DNA of 18,733 nucleotides from JBFXDW01 sp050180745 (lineage in GTDB: Bacteria; Pseudomonadota; Alphaproteobacteria; UBA9219): the NCBI GenBank assembly GCA_050180745.1, contig JBFXDW010000033.1:1-18733 (forward strand), in the 5' to 3' direction. How positions within the stretch are numbered: the stretch's first letter is position 1; each line of letters begins with the position of its first letter. The position numbers and the translations under genes were made by a program. The notes under the pieces are model-generated. The model saw nothing but the letters and a program-made list of their open reading frames with translations, did no database searches and was not told the origin of the DNA. Positions 6,572 to 13,101 of this stretch are shown in pieces.

Positions 6572-9007
6572 TCAGTCTCCACCGCCCGATCGGGCCAGAA
6601 TCTGACGGCGGCCAACACGGTCGGCCTCGCCGATAAGGCCTTCTTTTTCCATGCGTTCGATAAGTGTTGCCGCGCGGTTATAGCCGATTTTTAGGTGCCG
6701 TTGGACAAAGCTGATTGAAGCTTTTTGCTCACGCAACACAATATCAACGGCCTTATCGTAGAGCTCATCGCCACTATTCATATTGCCGCTCAGCTCTTCA
6801 TCGCTTTCGTCTTCTTCGGTGATTTCCTCAAGATATTCCGGTTCACCCTGCTCTTTGAGGTGTTTGACAACCATTTCAACTTCGTCATCAGTTACAAAAG
6901 GTCCATGTACCCGCGTTACACGTCCGCCGCCTGCCATATAGAGCATGTCGCCCATACCCAGAAGCTGTTCGGCCCCTTGTTCACCTAAAATCGTGCGACT
7001 GTCGATCTTGGAGATAACCTGAAAACTGATCCGAATGGGGAAGTTGGCTTTAATTGTACCCGTAATAACGTCCACAGAAGGTCGTTGTGTGGCCATAATC
7101 AAATGGATTCCGGCCGCCCGCGCTTTTTGCGCCAAGCGTTGGATCGAGGCTTCGATCTCTTTTCCTGCGGTCATCATCAAATCGGCCATCTCGTCCACAA
7201 CAACGACGATGTAAGGCAGCGGCGTCAGGTCCAATGGTTGTTCTTCATAGATGGGTTTGCCTGTTTCGCGGTCATAGCCTGTTTGTATGGTTCGTGTCAG
7301 GTTTTCACCACTCTTGGCGGCTTGTTGCAGGCGAATGTTATAGCCATCAATGTTGCGCACGCCCAACTTGGCCATAGCGCGATAACGTTCTTCCATCTCG
7401 CGGGTGGTCCATTTAAGGGCAACAATTGCTTTTTTGGGCTCAGTCACTACCGGAGCCAGAAGATGAGGGATGCCTTCATAAACCGATAGCTCAAGCACCT
7501 TGGGATCAATCATAATGAAGCGGCATTTCTGAGGCGGCAGACGATAAATCAATGACAAAATCATTGTGTTGACGGCCACAGATTTACCCGAGCCAGTCGT
7601 TCCCGCGATCAGCAAGTGAGGCATGCGTGAGAGATCCGTGATAATCGGAGCGCCGGAAATATCTTTTCCCAGAACAAGTGGCAAAATGCCTTTATGGTCG
7701 TTGTAATCGGGGGTGCACATCAGTTCGCGTAAGAAAACGAACTCACGATTTTTGTTAGGCAGCTCAATACCGATCACATTGCGGCCCGGTACAACAGCGA
7801 CGCGGACAGAGGTAGCGCTCATGTTCCGTGCGATGTCGTCGGCTAGAGAGATAATCCGTGATGAGCGTGTTCCGGGTGAGGGTTCAAGCTCGTAAAGCGT
7901 GACCACGGGGCCGGGGCTGACTTTGGTGATTTCGCCATGGACACCAAAATCAGAAAGGACAGATTCCAACATGCGCGCGTTTTTCTCGAGCGCCGACTCT
8001 GAAAGGTTGTCGTTTTTGTTTTTCTTCGGATCAGGCCATTGAAGGAGATCCAAAGGAGGGGCTATATATTCTTCATAAGCAGCAAAGGATAGGCGCGTCT
8101 GTTTAGATGTTTTCGTGGGCAGTTGAACAATTGTACGAGGTTGCTTTTTCTCGGAGGATGAAAAGAATTTTTCAAGGCCGCTGGGTTCGTCTTCAAGTTC
8201 TTCCTCGTCGTCATTTTCCTCCTCTCCTGTGTCCTTTTCTTCTTTTTCGTCCCCTTCCTCTTCGTCTAGTTCTTCGTCTTCATCATCAGAAGCTTCATCA
8301 ATATAGTTTTCGTCCTGCGTGCGCCAGTTGCGTATTTTACACCATCTGTCTTGTGCCCAAGCCAGAGCATCGTGTGAGAGGCGGGCTAGCAGTTCTTTGA
8401 TCCAGCGGCCTAGATTTTGCCATTCCTCAAAGGTGAGGGCTGAGGCCATATAGAGGGTGCCCAGAGCCAAAAGGGCCATGCTGAACGCGATAACACGGCC
8501 TCCCCATACGGAAGGTAACCATCTACGGAAGGGAGCGGCCAGCATTTTTGAAAATGTACCGCCCCAGAAGTGCGTTTGGCCTAGAGCCGCCTCTGGGGCA
8601 AGCGCGACAAGTACCATGCCTGAGGCCAAAACCGCAATAATGGCCGCTAAACAGCGCCCCCAGAAAAAGTCGATCCCGCGGCCAGCGCTAATGCGCCAGC
8701 CCCAACTCATCAAAATGAGGGCTAATAACACGCTTGGCATACCAAAATACTGCCAAAGGATATCGGCAAAAAGGCTGCCGCTGGTCCCAAAAATGTTGCT
8801 GATTTGATTGGCGGAAGCTGCATTAAAGGAGTTATCTGTGGGGGTATAGCTGACTAAGGACAAAAGGATAATGAGTCCAAATGCAATGATAACGCCGCCA
8901 TAAAGCTTTGAAAGAAAAGAGGATAAGGCATGACGAAGCTGCTCAGGCATCCAACGGGATGCCTTGGCGCGGCGTTTAGGGGCGCGAATAAGCGGACGAG
9001 GCGACAT
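6572..9007 (-). CDS. ftsK: DNA translocase FtsK
   Basis: FtsK is a septum-anchored hexameric ATPase that pumps the chromosome termini apart and activates XerCD at dif. The 811-residue protein shows the full layout. An N-terminal membrane domain has about four hydrophobic segments (about 37-55, 88-104, 119-138, 171-191). A short linker (about 231-275) is extraordinarily acidic, nearly all Asp/Glu. The RecA-like motor has Walker A GTTGSGKS at 469-476 and Walker B IVVVVDE at 600-606, with the MATQRPSVDVITG block at 638-650. The C-terminal winged-helix gamma domain (about 748-805) ends GEADRVGRRQIL. The linker is much shorter than in E. coli (1329 residues total) but normal for alphaproteobacteria. 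The ribosome site before the ATG is weak. Confidence 0.97.
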   Translation of the reverse strand: MSPRPLIRAPKRRAKASRWMPEQLRHALSSFLSKLYGGVIIAFGLIILLSLVSYTPTDNSFNAASANQISNIFGTSGSLFADILWQYFGMPSVLLALILMSWGWRISAGRGIDFFWGRCLAAIIAVLASGMVLVALAPEAALGQTHFWGGTFSKMLAAPFRRWLPSVWGGRVIAFSMALLALGTLYMASALTFEEWQNLGRWIKELLARLSHDALAWAQDRWCKIRNWRTQDENYIDEASDDEDEELDEEEGDEKEEKDTGEEENDDEEELEDEPSGLEKFFSSSEKKQPRTIVQLPTKTSKQTRLSFAAYEEYIAPPLDLLQWPDPKKNKNDNLSESALEKNARMLESVLSDFGVHGEITKVSPGPVVTLYELEPSPGTRSSRIISLADDIARNMSATSVRVAVVPGRNVIGIELPNKNREFVFLRELMCTPDYNDHKGILPLVLGKDISGAPIITDLSRMPHLLIAGTTGSGKSVAVNTMILSLIYRLPPQKCRFIMIDPKVLELSVYEGIPHLLAPVVTEPKKAIVALKWTTREMEERYRAMAKLGVRNIDGYNIRLQQAAKSGENLTRTIQTGYDRETGKPIYEEQPLDLTPLPYIVVVVDEMADLMMTAGKEIEASIQRLAQKARAAGIHLIMATQRPSVDVITGTIKANFPIRISFQVISKIDSRTILGEQGAEQLLGMGDMLYMAGGGRVTRVHGPFVTDDEVEMVVKHLKEQGEPEYLEEITEEDESDEELSGNMNSGDELYDKAVDIVLREQKASISFVQRHLKIGYNRAATLIERMEKEGLIGEADRVGRRQILARSGGGD

Positions 9008-9135
9008 TTAACAGACTCGGACAAAAATTAATACGTCCCGAATCTTACTGAATTTGAGTCGAAAGGGAAAGGGTATTAGCCTTATTGGGGCACAAGGTTG
9101 TGGATGTGCTGGTCATGAGTTGATGTTCTTCTTTT

Positions 9136-9400
9136 AATAGACCTCTTGCATAACCAGCAGTAACTTCTTGAAAAAATATAAAATGGGCCTCTAGCCGGAG
9201 CCTGTGCTCGCGAAGGCGGGTACTGGCATGACGGAATTGTAGATAGGTCTGTCCTCTACTCCCAAACGTCACCCCAGCGACCTGTCACGCCGACTTGTCT
9301 TGCCGAAGCTCCGAAGGAGCGTAGGCAGAAGCCTTGGCGTAGGGGGAAGGCTGGGGTTCCCTTTTTCTTTTTTGGGCTCCAGTTATGCAAGAAATCTAAT
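9136..9400. mobile_element. Candidate MITE-like element with imperfect 22-bp terminal inverted repeats
   Basis: A left end at 9136-9157 (AATAGACCTCTTGCATAACCAG) and a right end at 9379-9400 are inverted copies of each other, matching at 17 of 22 positions with a perfect 11-base block TCTTGCATAAC. They bound 265 bases that code for nothing convincing and include repeat copy A (9178-9392). This matches the shape of a small non-autonomous element. The ends look like insertion-sequence termini, but I cannot name the family, and there is no obvious target duplication. Confidence 0.45.
9178..9392 (+). repeat. Long hairpin repeat, copy A
   Basis: Copy A of a roughly 200-base intergenic repeat whose other copy is at 9969-10152 in inverted orientation. 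The left flank (9178-9222, ATAAAATGGG..CGGAGCCTGTGCTCGCGAAGGCGGG) matches the reverse complement of 10109-10152. The right flank (9279-9392, ending GGCTCCAGTTATGCAAGAA) matches the reverse complement of 9969-10052, apart from roughly 30 extra bases in copy A. The central 56 bases (9223-9278) match copy B in direct orientation. Internal boundaries are CTGG..TGACG-type inverted sequences, so the transcript would fold into nested hairpins. Confidence 0.8.
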
Positions 9401-9442
9401 GCTGCCCAAGAGTCAGTTCATGTTGTCACAACACAAACTCAT

Positions 9443-9468
9443 CCTCTCCCTTAATTTTAAGGGAGAGG
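9443..9468. terminator. Perfect 12-bp hairpin after the 106-aa gene (possible terminator or REP-type repeat)
   Basis: Arms CCTCTCCCTTAA (9443-9454) and TTAAGGGAGAGG (9457-9468) pair perfectly over 12 bases with a 2-base loop. It lies 33 bases beyond the stop of the minus-strand gene at 9501-9821, where a transcript end would be expected. There is no clear U-run on either side, so a dispersed CCTCTCCC/GGGAGAGG hairpin repeat is equally likely. Confidence 0.5.
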
Positions 9469-9500
9469 CTCTTAGAGAATATTTTAAAAAGTTATGAGGG

Positions 9501-9821
9501 TTAGCCCATTTTAGGAGCAACTAACCCAAAATCTCTGCGCAGCAGATAAAGCTGATGGCGCACCGCAGATTTTCTGCGCTGCAGGACAGTGCTATCTAGT
9601 GTTGTAACGGCTGTTTTGGCGGCTTCTGGATTAGATTTAAATAATTTCTTAGCGGTGAGGATGAATGTCGAAAGGTTTTGAGCGACACGCATGTCATCCT
9701 CAGATCCATAATATAATTCCTTTTGAGGGACCCAAAACAACTGGTTCGAGAGAGTTTGCAGTTTGTTTACAAGTTCTCCTTCAGTCAGCGGCTTCATTTT
9801 AAATACTTTTGTTTTTGTCAT
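9501..9821 (-). CDS. Small basic protein of unknown function (106 aa)
   Basis: I do not recognise this protein. It is 106 residues, rich in Lys/Arg and Leu, predicted mainly helical, with no signal peptide or membrane segment. A patch of Tyr/Asp/Glu (ELYYGSEDDMRVAQ, about 36-49) is followed by TAKKLFKSNPEAAKTAV and a basic C-terminal helix (RRKSAVRHQLYLLRRDFG). Support for a real gene is an AGGGGAGA ribosome site 6 bases before the ATG and clean coding between two noncoding repeats. Repeat copies A and B flank it in inverted orientation, between ftsK and recA. The composition suggests a nucleic-acid- or protein-binding role, but that is a guess. Confidence 0.65.
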   Translation of the reverse strand: MTKTKVFKMKPLTEGELVNKLQTLSNQLFWVPQKELYYGSEDDMRVAQNLSTFILTAKKLFKSNPEAAKTAVTTLDSTVLQRRKSAVRHQLYLLRRDFGLVAPKMG

Positions 9822-9879
9822 ATTTCTCCCCTATTTTGTCCGATCTATTCCAGTAAGTCTTTTGGAGACTAAAAACTCT

Positions 9880-9894
9880 TTGTGGTTAACACAA
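9880..9894. promoter_or_regulatory. 15-bp near-palindrome, possible operator of the 106-aa gene
   Basis: TTGTGGTTAACACAA is a dyad with six of seven arm positions paired. It lies 59 bases upstream of the start of the minus-strand gene at 9821. On that strand TTGTGT is followed 17 bases later by TAGTCT, a weak promoter-like pair, so the dyad would overlap the -35. No known regulator is recognised. Confidence 0.25.
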
Positions 9895-9968
9895 GAGGGG
9901 CTGAATGCGTTTTTAATACTTTCATTATTGTGCTTGCTGGCCTTGAGTTCATGGCAGCCGCATTTGGG

Positions 9969-10152
9969 TTCTTGTATAAATGGAGCCCAAAAAGAAAAAT
10001 GGGATGCCAGCCTTCCCCCTACGCTGCTTCGCAGCTTCGGCGCGACGGGTCGCTGGCATGACGGAATTGTGGATAGGTTTGTCCTCTATTCCTAAACGTC
10101 ACCCCAGCACCCGCCTTTGCGAGCACAGGCTCCGGCTGGGGTCCCATTTTAT
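9969..10152 (-). repeat. Long hairpin repeat, copy B (inverted relative to copy A)
   Basis: Copy B of the repeat also at 9178-9392, downstream of recA. Its flanks are inverted relative to copy A, but its 56-base core (10053-10108) is in the same orientation as core A (9223-9278), with only four differences (A/G once, C/T three times). Read on the minus strand, the copy runs GGGACCCCAGC..GCTGGGGTGACG..core..CGTCATGCCAGC..GGCTGGCATCCC, a regular nested-hairpin form. It fills most of the 347-base gap between recA and the 106-aa gene. Confidence 0.8.
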
Positions 10153-10168
10153 CTGACATAGGCTATAT

Positions 10169-11272
10169 TTATTCTTCCTCGCCTGTGTTTCCGTCTTCTC
10201 CATCTTCTTCATGTTCAGCGCCGAGCATCGCGTTTGTGACCAGCCCTGCATTGGCGCGGATCTTGTTCTCAATCTCGGTGGCTATCTCTTCATTTTCAGC
10301 TAAGAATATCTTGGCGTTCTCTCGGCCCTGACCGATCCGTTGGCCGTCATAGGAGTACCAAGCACCTGATTTTTCGACGACGTTTGCTTGCACGCCAAGG
10401 TCAATAAGCTCGCCTGTTTTGGAAACACCTTGCCCATACATGATGTCAAACTCAACAACCCTGAAGGGAGGGGCCATTTTGTTTTTGACGACCTTAACCC
10501 GTGTTTGGTTGCCTACCACCGTGTCTCTGTCTTTAATGGAGCCAATGCGGCGGATATCAAGGCGTACGGAGGCATAGAACTTGAGAGCATTTCCGCCCGT
10601 TGTTGTCTCTGGGCTGCCGAACATGACGCCTATTTTCAGCCGGATTTGGTTGATGAAGATCACCATGCAATTCGAGCGTGAGATGGAGCCTGTCAGTTTC
10701 CGTAAGGCTTGGCTCATCAAGCGGGCATGCAAGCCCACATGGCTATCGCCCATTTCGCCGTCTAATTCGGCGCGAGGAACAAGTGCGGCGACTGAATCGA
10801 CAACGAGGATGTCAATCGCGCCTGAGCGTACGAGCGTGTCAGCGATTTCTAGCGCTTGTTCCCCTGCGTCTGGTTGTGAGATCAAGAGTTCATCAATGTT
10901 AACCCCTAATTTGCGGGCATAAGCGGGGTCTAGAGCGTGTTCAGCGTCCACGAAGGCGCATGTTCCACCTTGTTTTTGAGCCTCGGCTACGGCATGCAGG
11001 GCCAATGTTGTTTTTCCTGAGCTTTCGGGGCCATAAATCTCAATAATCCGGCCTTTGGGCAAGCCGCCGATCCCGAGCGCAATATCAAGTCCCAAGGACC
11101 CCGTTGAGAAAACTTCCGCATCCACATTCTCACGTGAGCCCAATTTCATTACAGAGCCCTTGCCGAAGGCGCGTTCAATCTGAGACAGCGCTGCGTCCAG
11201 AGCTTTTTGCCGTTCGGGATCATTGGCTTCTTTTTTGACGACGTGTAATTTTGGGGCTTTTTTGGCGCTCAT
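10169..11272 (-). CDS. recA: Recombinase RecA
   Basis: RecA forms filaments on single-stranded DNA, drives homologous recombination, and stimulates LexA self-cleavage in the SOS response. The 367-residue protein carries Walker A GPESSGKT at 81-88, Walker B ILVVD at 155-159, and DNA-binding loop L2 within about 208-230 (NQIRLKIGVMFGSPETTTGG). The C-terminal tail is strongly acidic (EEDGEDGNTGEEE), as usual for RecA, where it tempers activity. The length is typical. It is transcribed alone, with an SOS box and a candidate promoter upstream and repeat copy B 17 bases beyond its stop codon. I see no truncation or unusual substitution. Confidence 0.99.
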   Translation of the reverse strand: MSAKKAPKLHVVKKEANDPERQKALDAALSQIERAFGKGSVMKLGSRENVDAEVFSTGSLGLDIALGIGGLPKGRIIEIYGPESSGKTTLALHAVAEAQKQGGTCAFVDAEHALDPAYARKLGVNIDELLISQPDAGEQALEIADTLVRSGAIDILVVDSVAALVPRAELDGEMGDSHVGLHARLMSQALRKLTGSISRSNCMVIFINQIRLKIGVMFGSPETTTGGNALKFYASVRLDIRRIGSIKDRDTVVGNQTRVKVVKNKMAPPFRVVEFDIMYGQGVSKTGELIDLGVQANVVEKSGAWYSYDGQRIGQGRENAKIFLAENEEIATEIENKIRANAGLVTNAMLGAEHEEDGEDGNTGEEE

Positions 11273-11316
11273 AGCTGGCTCCGTTACAAATGTAGGTTAA
11301 TGTTTCTTGTTTGTTC

Positions 11317-11345
11317 TTTTTACAGTAGATTCGGGGGTAATGCAA
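11317..11345 (-). promoter_or_regulatory. Candidate recA promoter
   Basis: On the minus strand TTGCAT (11345-11340) and TAAAAA (11322-11317) are separated by exactly 17 bases. The -10 would lie 44 bases before the recA start codon. Both hexamers are imperfect (3/6 and 4/6 to sigma-70 consensus). The SOS box abuts the -35 on its upstream side, which fits LexA repression. Confidence 0.4.
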
Positions 11346-11360
11346 GTTCTATTTTTGTTC
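11346..11360 (+). promoter_or_regulatory. LexA-binding site (alphaproteobacterial SOS box) of recA
   Basis: The sequence GTTC-TATTTTT-GTTC is a perfect match to the direct-repeat SOS box GTTC-N7-GTTC used by alphaproteobacterial LexA. It lies 74 bases upstream of the recA start, adjoining the candidate -35. A degenerate second copy GTTT-N7-GTTC is at 11302-11316, on the other side of the -35 and overlapping the presumed transcription start region. Confidence 0.8.
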
Positions 11361-11374
11361 TCTTTGTGCGTTTT

Positions 11375-12208
11375 TTAGTTTTCTTCCTGAGAGGCTTGTT
11401 TTCTTGTGAAAATTCCAAAGGGTGAGGGACCTCCTTTTCCTTCCCATGTAGCGATCAAATTATCAAAATGGTCTGCCGCATAATCGGGGCCGAGAACTTT
11501 GTCTAATGGAAAGCTGAAGGGTGTGTTAGGGACAACTCGCACATCATGGGTTTGTGCGAATTTCAAAGGGAGGCTGGTCGTTAGACCTGTTTGTTGGATA
11601 TCGTGTAATTCGGCGATCACATCCATGCTTATAAGAGCAGGGAATTGCTGAGGGTTCAAAAGCGTTTCTATATTCGAAGATACGTCTATGACAAGAAGGG
11701 TTTCTGGTCCGGCAAAGCGGGCGTAATCTTCGCCTTTAAATTCTTCACCTATCACAACGCGGTCCGCGACATCGTTGGCGGCAGCCATTTTCTGGCACTG
11801 GGTGCGGGCGGTTTCATCCATATCAAACGCGTACACTGTCGTGTGAGGCATACGCATAGCAAGGCCAACAGCATAATAACCAAATGAGCAACCCACATTC
11901 AAAACCTGACGATAGGGCTTTTTGATAGCCGTTTCCAGTGCTCCATGTAATTCCCACTCATATGTTCCCAAAAGCGCTGGAGAAAAATGGCGATCCATAA
12001 TATCAGGCACAAGACGCATGCCTCGAAAGGGGCCTGCAAAAACGCTATCGCCGATACGGCTAACCAGAATATGCCCCAAGACCATGCCTTGGAGGCCGGT
12101 GAGCATGCTCCATATAAGTTGCAGCTTAACCGAGTCGGGATGTTCGGAGTCCCAGATGGGCTTTATGATTTCCATAAAGCGGGGACCGAGATCAGGAGGG
12201 AAGAACAT
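11375..12208 (-). CDS. SAM-dependent methyltransferase-fold protein, FkbM-like
   Basis: The 277-residue protein has a class I S-adenosylmethionine-dependent methyltransferase core. Motif I is at about 101-112 (QVLNVGCSFGYY), the acidic end of strand 2 at about 124-132 (TVYAFDMDE), and a later IDVSSNIE..ALISMDVIAELHD stretch (about 174-203) resembles the D-x-E-G-x-E and E-x-H-D elements of FkbM-type enzymes. An N-terminal region of about 95 residues precedes the fold. FkbM-like enzymes often O-methylate sugars or small metabolites, but the substrate here cannot be inferred because the neighbours (recA, DUF4167) are unrelated. The ribosome site before the ATG is weak, and Met12 is an alternative start. 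There is no signal peptide. Confidence 0.75.
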   Translation of the reverse strand: MFFPPDLGPRFMEIIKPIWDSEHPDSVKLQLIWSMLTGLQGMVLGHILVSRIGDSVFAGPFRGMRLVPDIMDRHFSPALLGTYEWELHGALETAIKKPYRQVLNVGCSFGYYAVGLAMRMPHTTVYAFDMDETARTQCQKMAAANDVADRVVIGEEFKGEDYARFAGPETLLVIDVSSNIETLLNPQQFPALISMDVIAELHDIQQTGLTTSLPLKFAQTHDVRVVPNTPFSFPLDKVLGPDYAADHFDNLIATWEGKGGPSPFGIFTRKQASQEEN

Positions 12209-12354
12209 AGGAAGCCTGAGGGTGAATCACAGAATGGATGCTATAAAACTTTTCAATGCTCTGGAAGTAATTTTTCGCGCAAGTAATTTTTCCTTGTCAT
12301 AGAGGCGCAACAAGGTTAATAGAGAGGGCAGCACTTGAATGATAGAGCGCTTGA

Positions 12355-12360
12355 TATAAT
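12355..12360 (+). promoter_or_regulatory. Candidate -10 element upstream of the DUF4167-mtaB-ftsY operon
   Basis: A perfect TATAAT lies about 100 bases before the DUF4167 start in an AT-rich divergent intergenic region. No good -35 lies at normal spacing (TTGAAT at 12335-12340 leaves only 14 bases), so this is tentative. A short hairpin followed by six T (12388-12408) sits between it and the gene and could act as a leader attenuator. Confidence 0.3.
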
Positions 12361-12459
12361 TTATATGGCGCTGTGGGGCGTGAGATGTCACCCTCGGTGA
12401 GGTTTTTTAATGGCCTCCTTTTTTTGATAACAGACAGCAAGTGAAAAAACAAGGTTTCA

Positions 12460-13098
12460 ATGCAACAAGCAAGGAATAACAGTATGAGACAAGCGAGCGG
12501 ACGGCGTTCTTCGCGTGGCGGACGGCATCATGGAAATAGTCGTAGCAATGGGGTGCGTGGGGTGACATCGCTTCGTCATCAGAATTTTGACAGCAACGGG
12601 CCAGACGTGCGTGTGCGCGGGAATGCTAAGCAAGTTTATGAAAAATATTTGTCCTTGGCGCGGGATGCGCGGGGGACAGGCGATCATATTTTGGCAGAAA
12701 ATCTTTTGCAGCATGCCGAGCATTATTATCGTATTACCGAGGCTATTGAGGAAGCTGCGGAAGCGGAACAACGGCGGCATGGGCCTGTCCCTCAGTTTGA
12801 TGACGAACAACCCGACATGCCGGATAATTACTATACTCCGGAAGGAAAGCTGTTGGACGAGCAAGAACAGACCTTTGCAGAGACTGATGACGAGGGGGAG
12901 GATGAAGAAAAGCCTGCACCCCGTCGTGTACGGCCTTCCCGTGGGCGGAGTGAGCGCCCTGAGCGTCCTATGCGAGACTCCACGGATGCTGTTGTTGAGC
13001 GCAGACCTCGTGTGGAGCGTAGGCCGGATCCCTTTATGCCCCAAGATGCAGATGAGAGCGATCTACAGCCTCCCGTGCAGTTGGTAGCTGAATCTTGA
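12460..13098 (+). CDS. DUF4167 domain protein
   Basis: DUF4167 proteins are alphaproteobacterial proteins of unknown function with an RNA-binding-like composition. The conserved block is clear at about 44-92: SNGPDVRVRGNAKQVYEKYL, then LARDARGTGDHILAENLLQHAEHYYRI. The N-terminus is Arg/Gly/Asn-rich. The C-terminal half is low-complexity, first acidic (about 120-150) and then Arg/Pro/Glu-rich, as usual in the family. I chose the ATG at 12460 because the extra residues (MQQARNNSMR) resemble the family N-terminus. The ATG at 12484 has a better ribosome site (AAGGA eight bases upstream) and is a real alternative. mtaB starts 3 bases after its stop, so the two are probably co-transcribed. Confidence 0.9.
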   Translation: MQQARNNSMRQASGRRSSRGGRHHGNSRSNGVRGVTSLRHQNFDSNGPDVRVRGNAKQVYEKYLSLARDARGTGDHILAENLLQHAEHYYRITEAIEEAAEAEQRRHGPVPQFDDEQPDMPDNYYTPEGKLLDEQEQTFAETDDEGEDEEKPAPRRVRPSRGRSERPERPMRDSTDAVVERRPRVERRPDPFMPQDADESDLQPPVQLVAES

Positions 13099-13101
13099 TC
13101 C

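Noticed and set aside
9045..9272. 75-aa minus-strand ORF upstream of ftsK
   Set aside because: More than half lies in repeat copy A and the rest has no ribosome site or recognisable protein, so it is noncoding.
9763..10095. 110-aa plus-strand ORF with a hydrophobic start
   Set aside because: It overlaps the start of the 106-aa gene and runs into repeat copy B, and its hydrophobic stretch comes from AT-rich promoter DNA.
9136..10152. Repeat-rich island considered as a CRISPR array
   Set aside because: The repeats are only two, long, inverted and palindromic, with a gene between them, and there are no regular spacers or cas genes.
12457..13044. 195-aa antisense ORF over the DUF4167 gene
   Set aside because: A long open frame opposite Arg/Gly-rich coding sequence is a composition effect, and the plus strand has the conserved domain.
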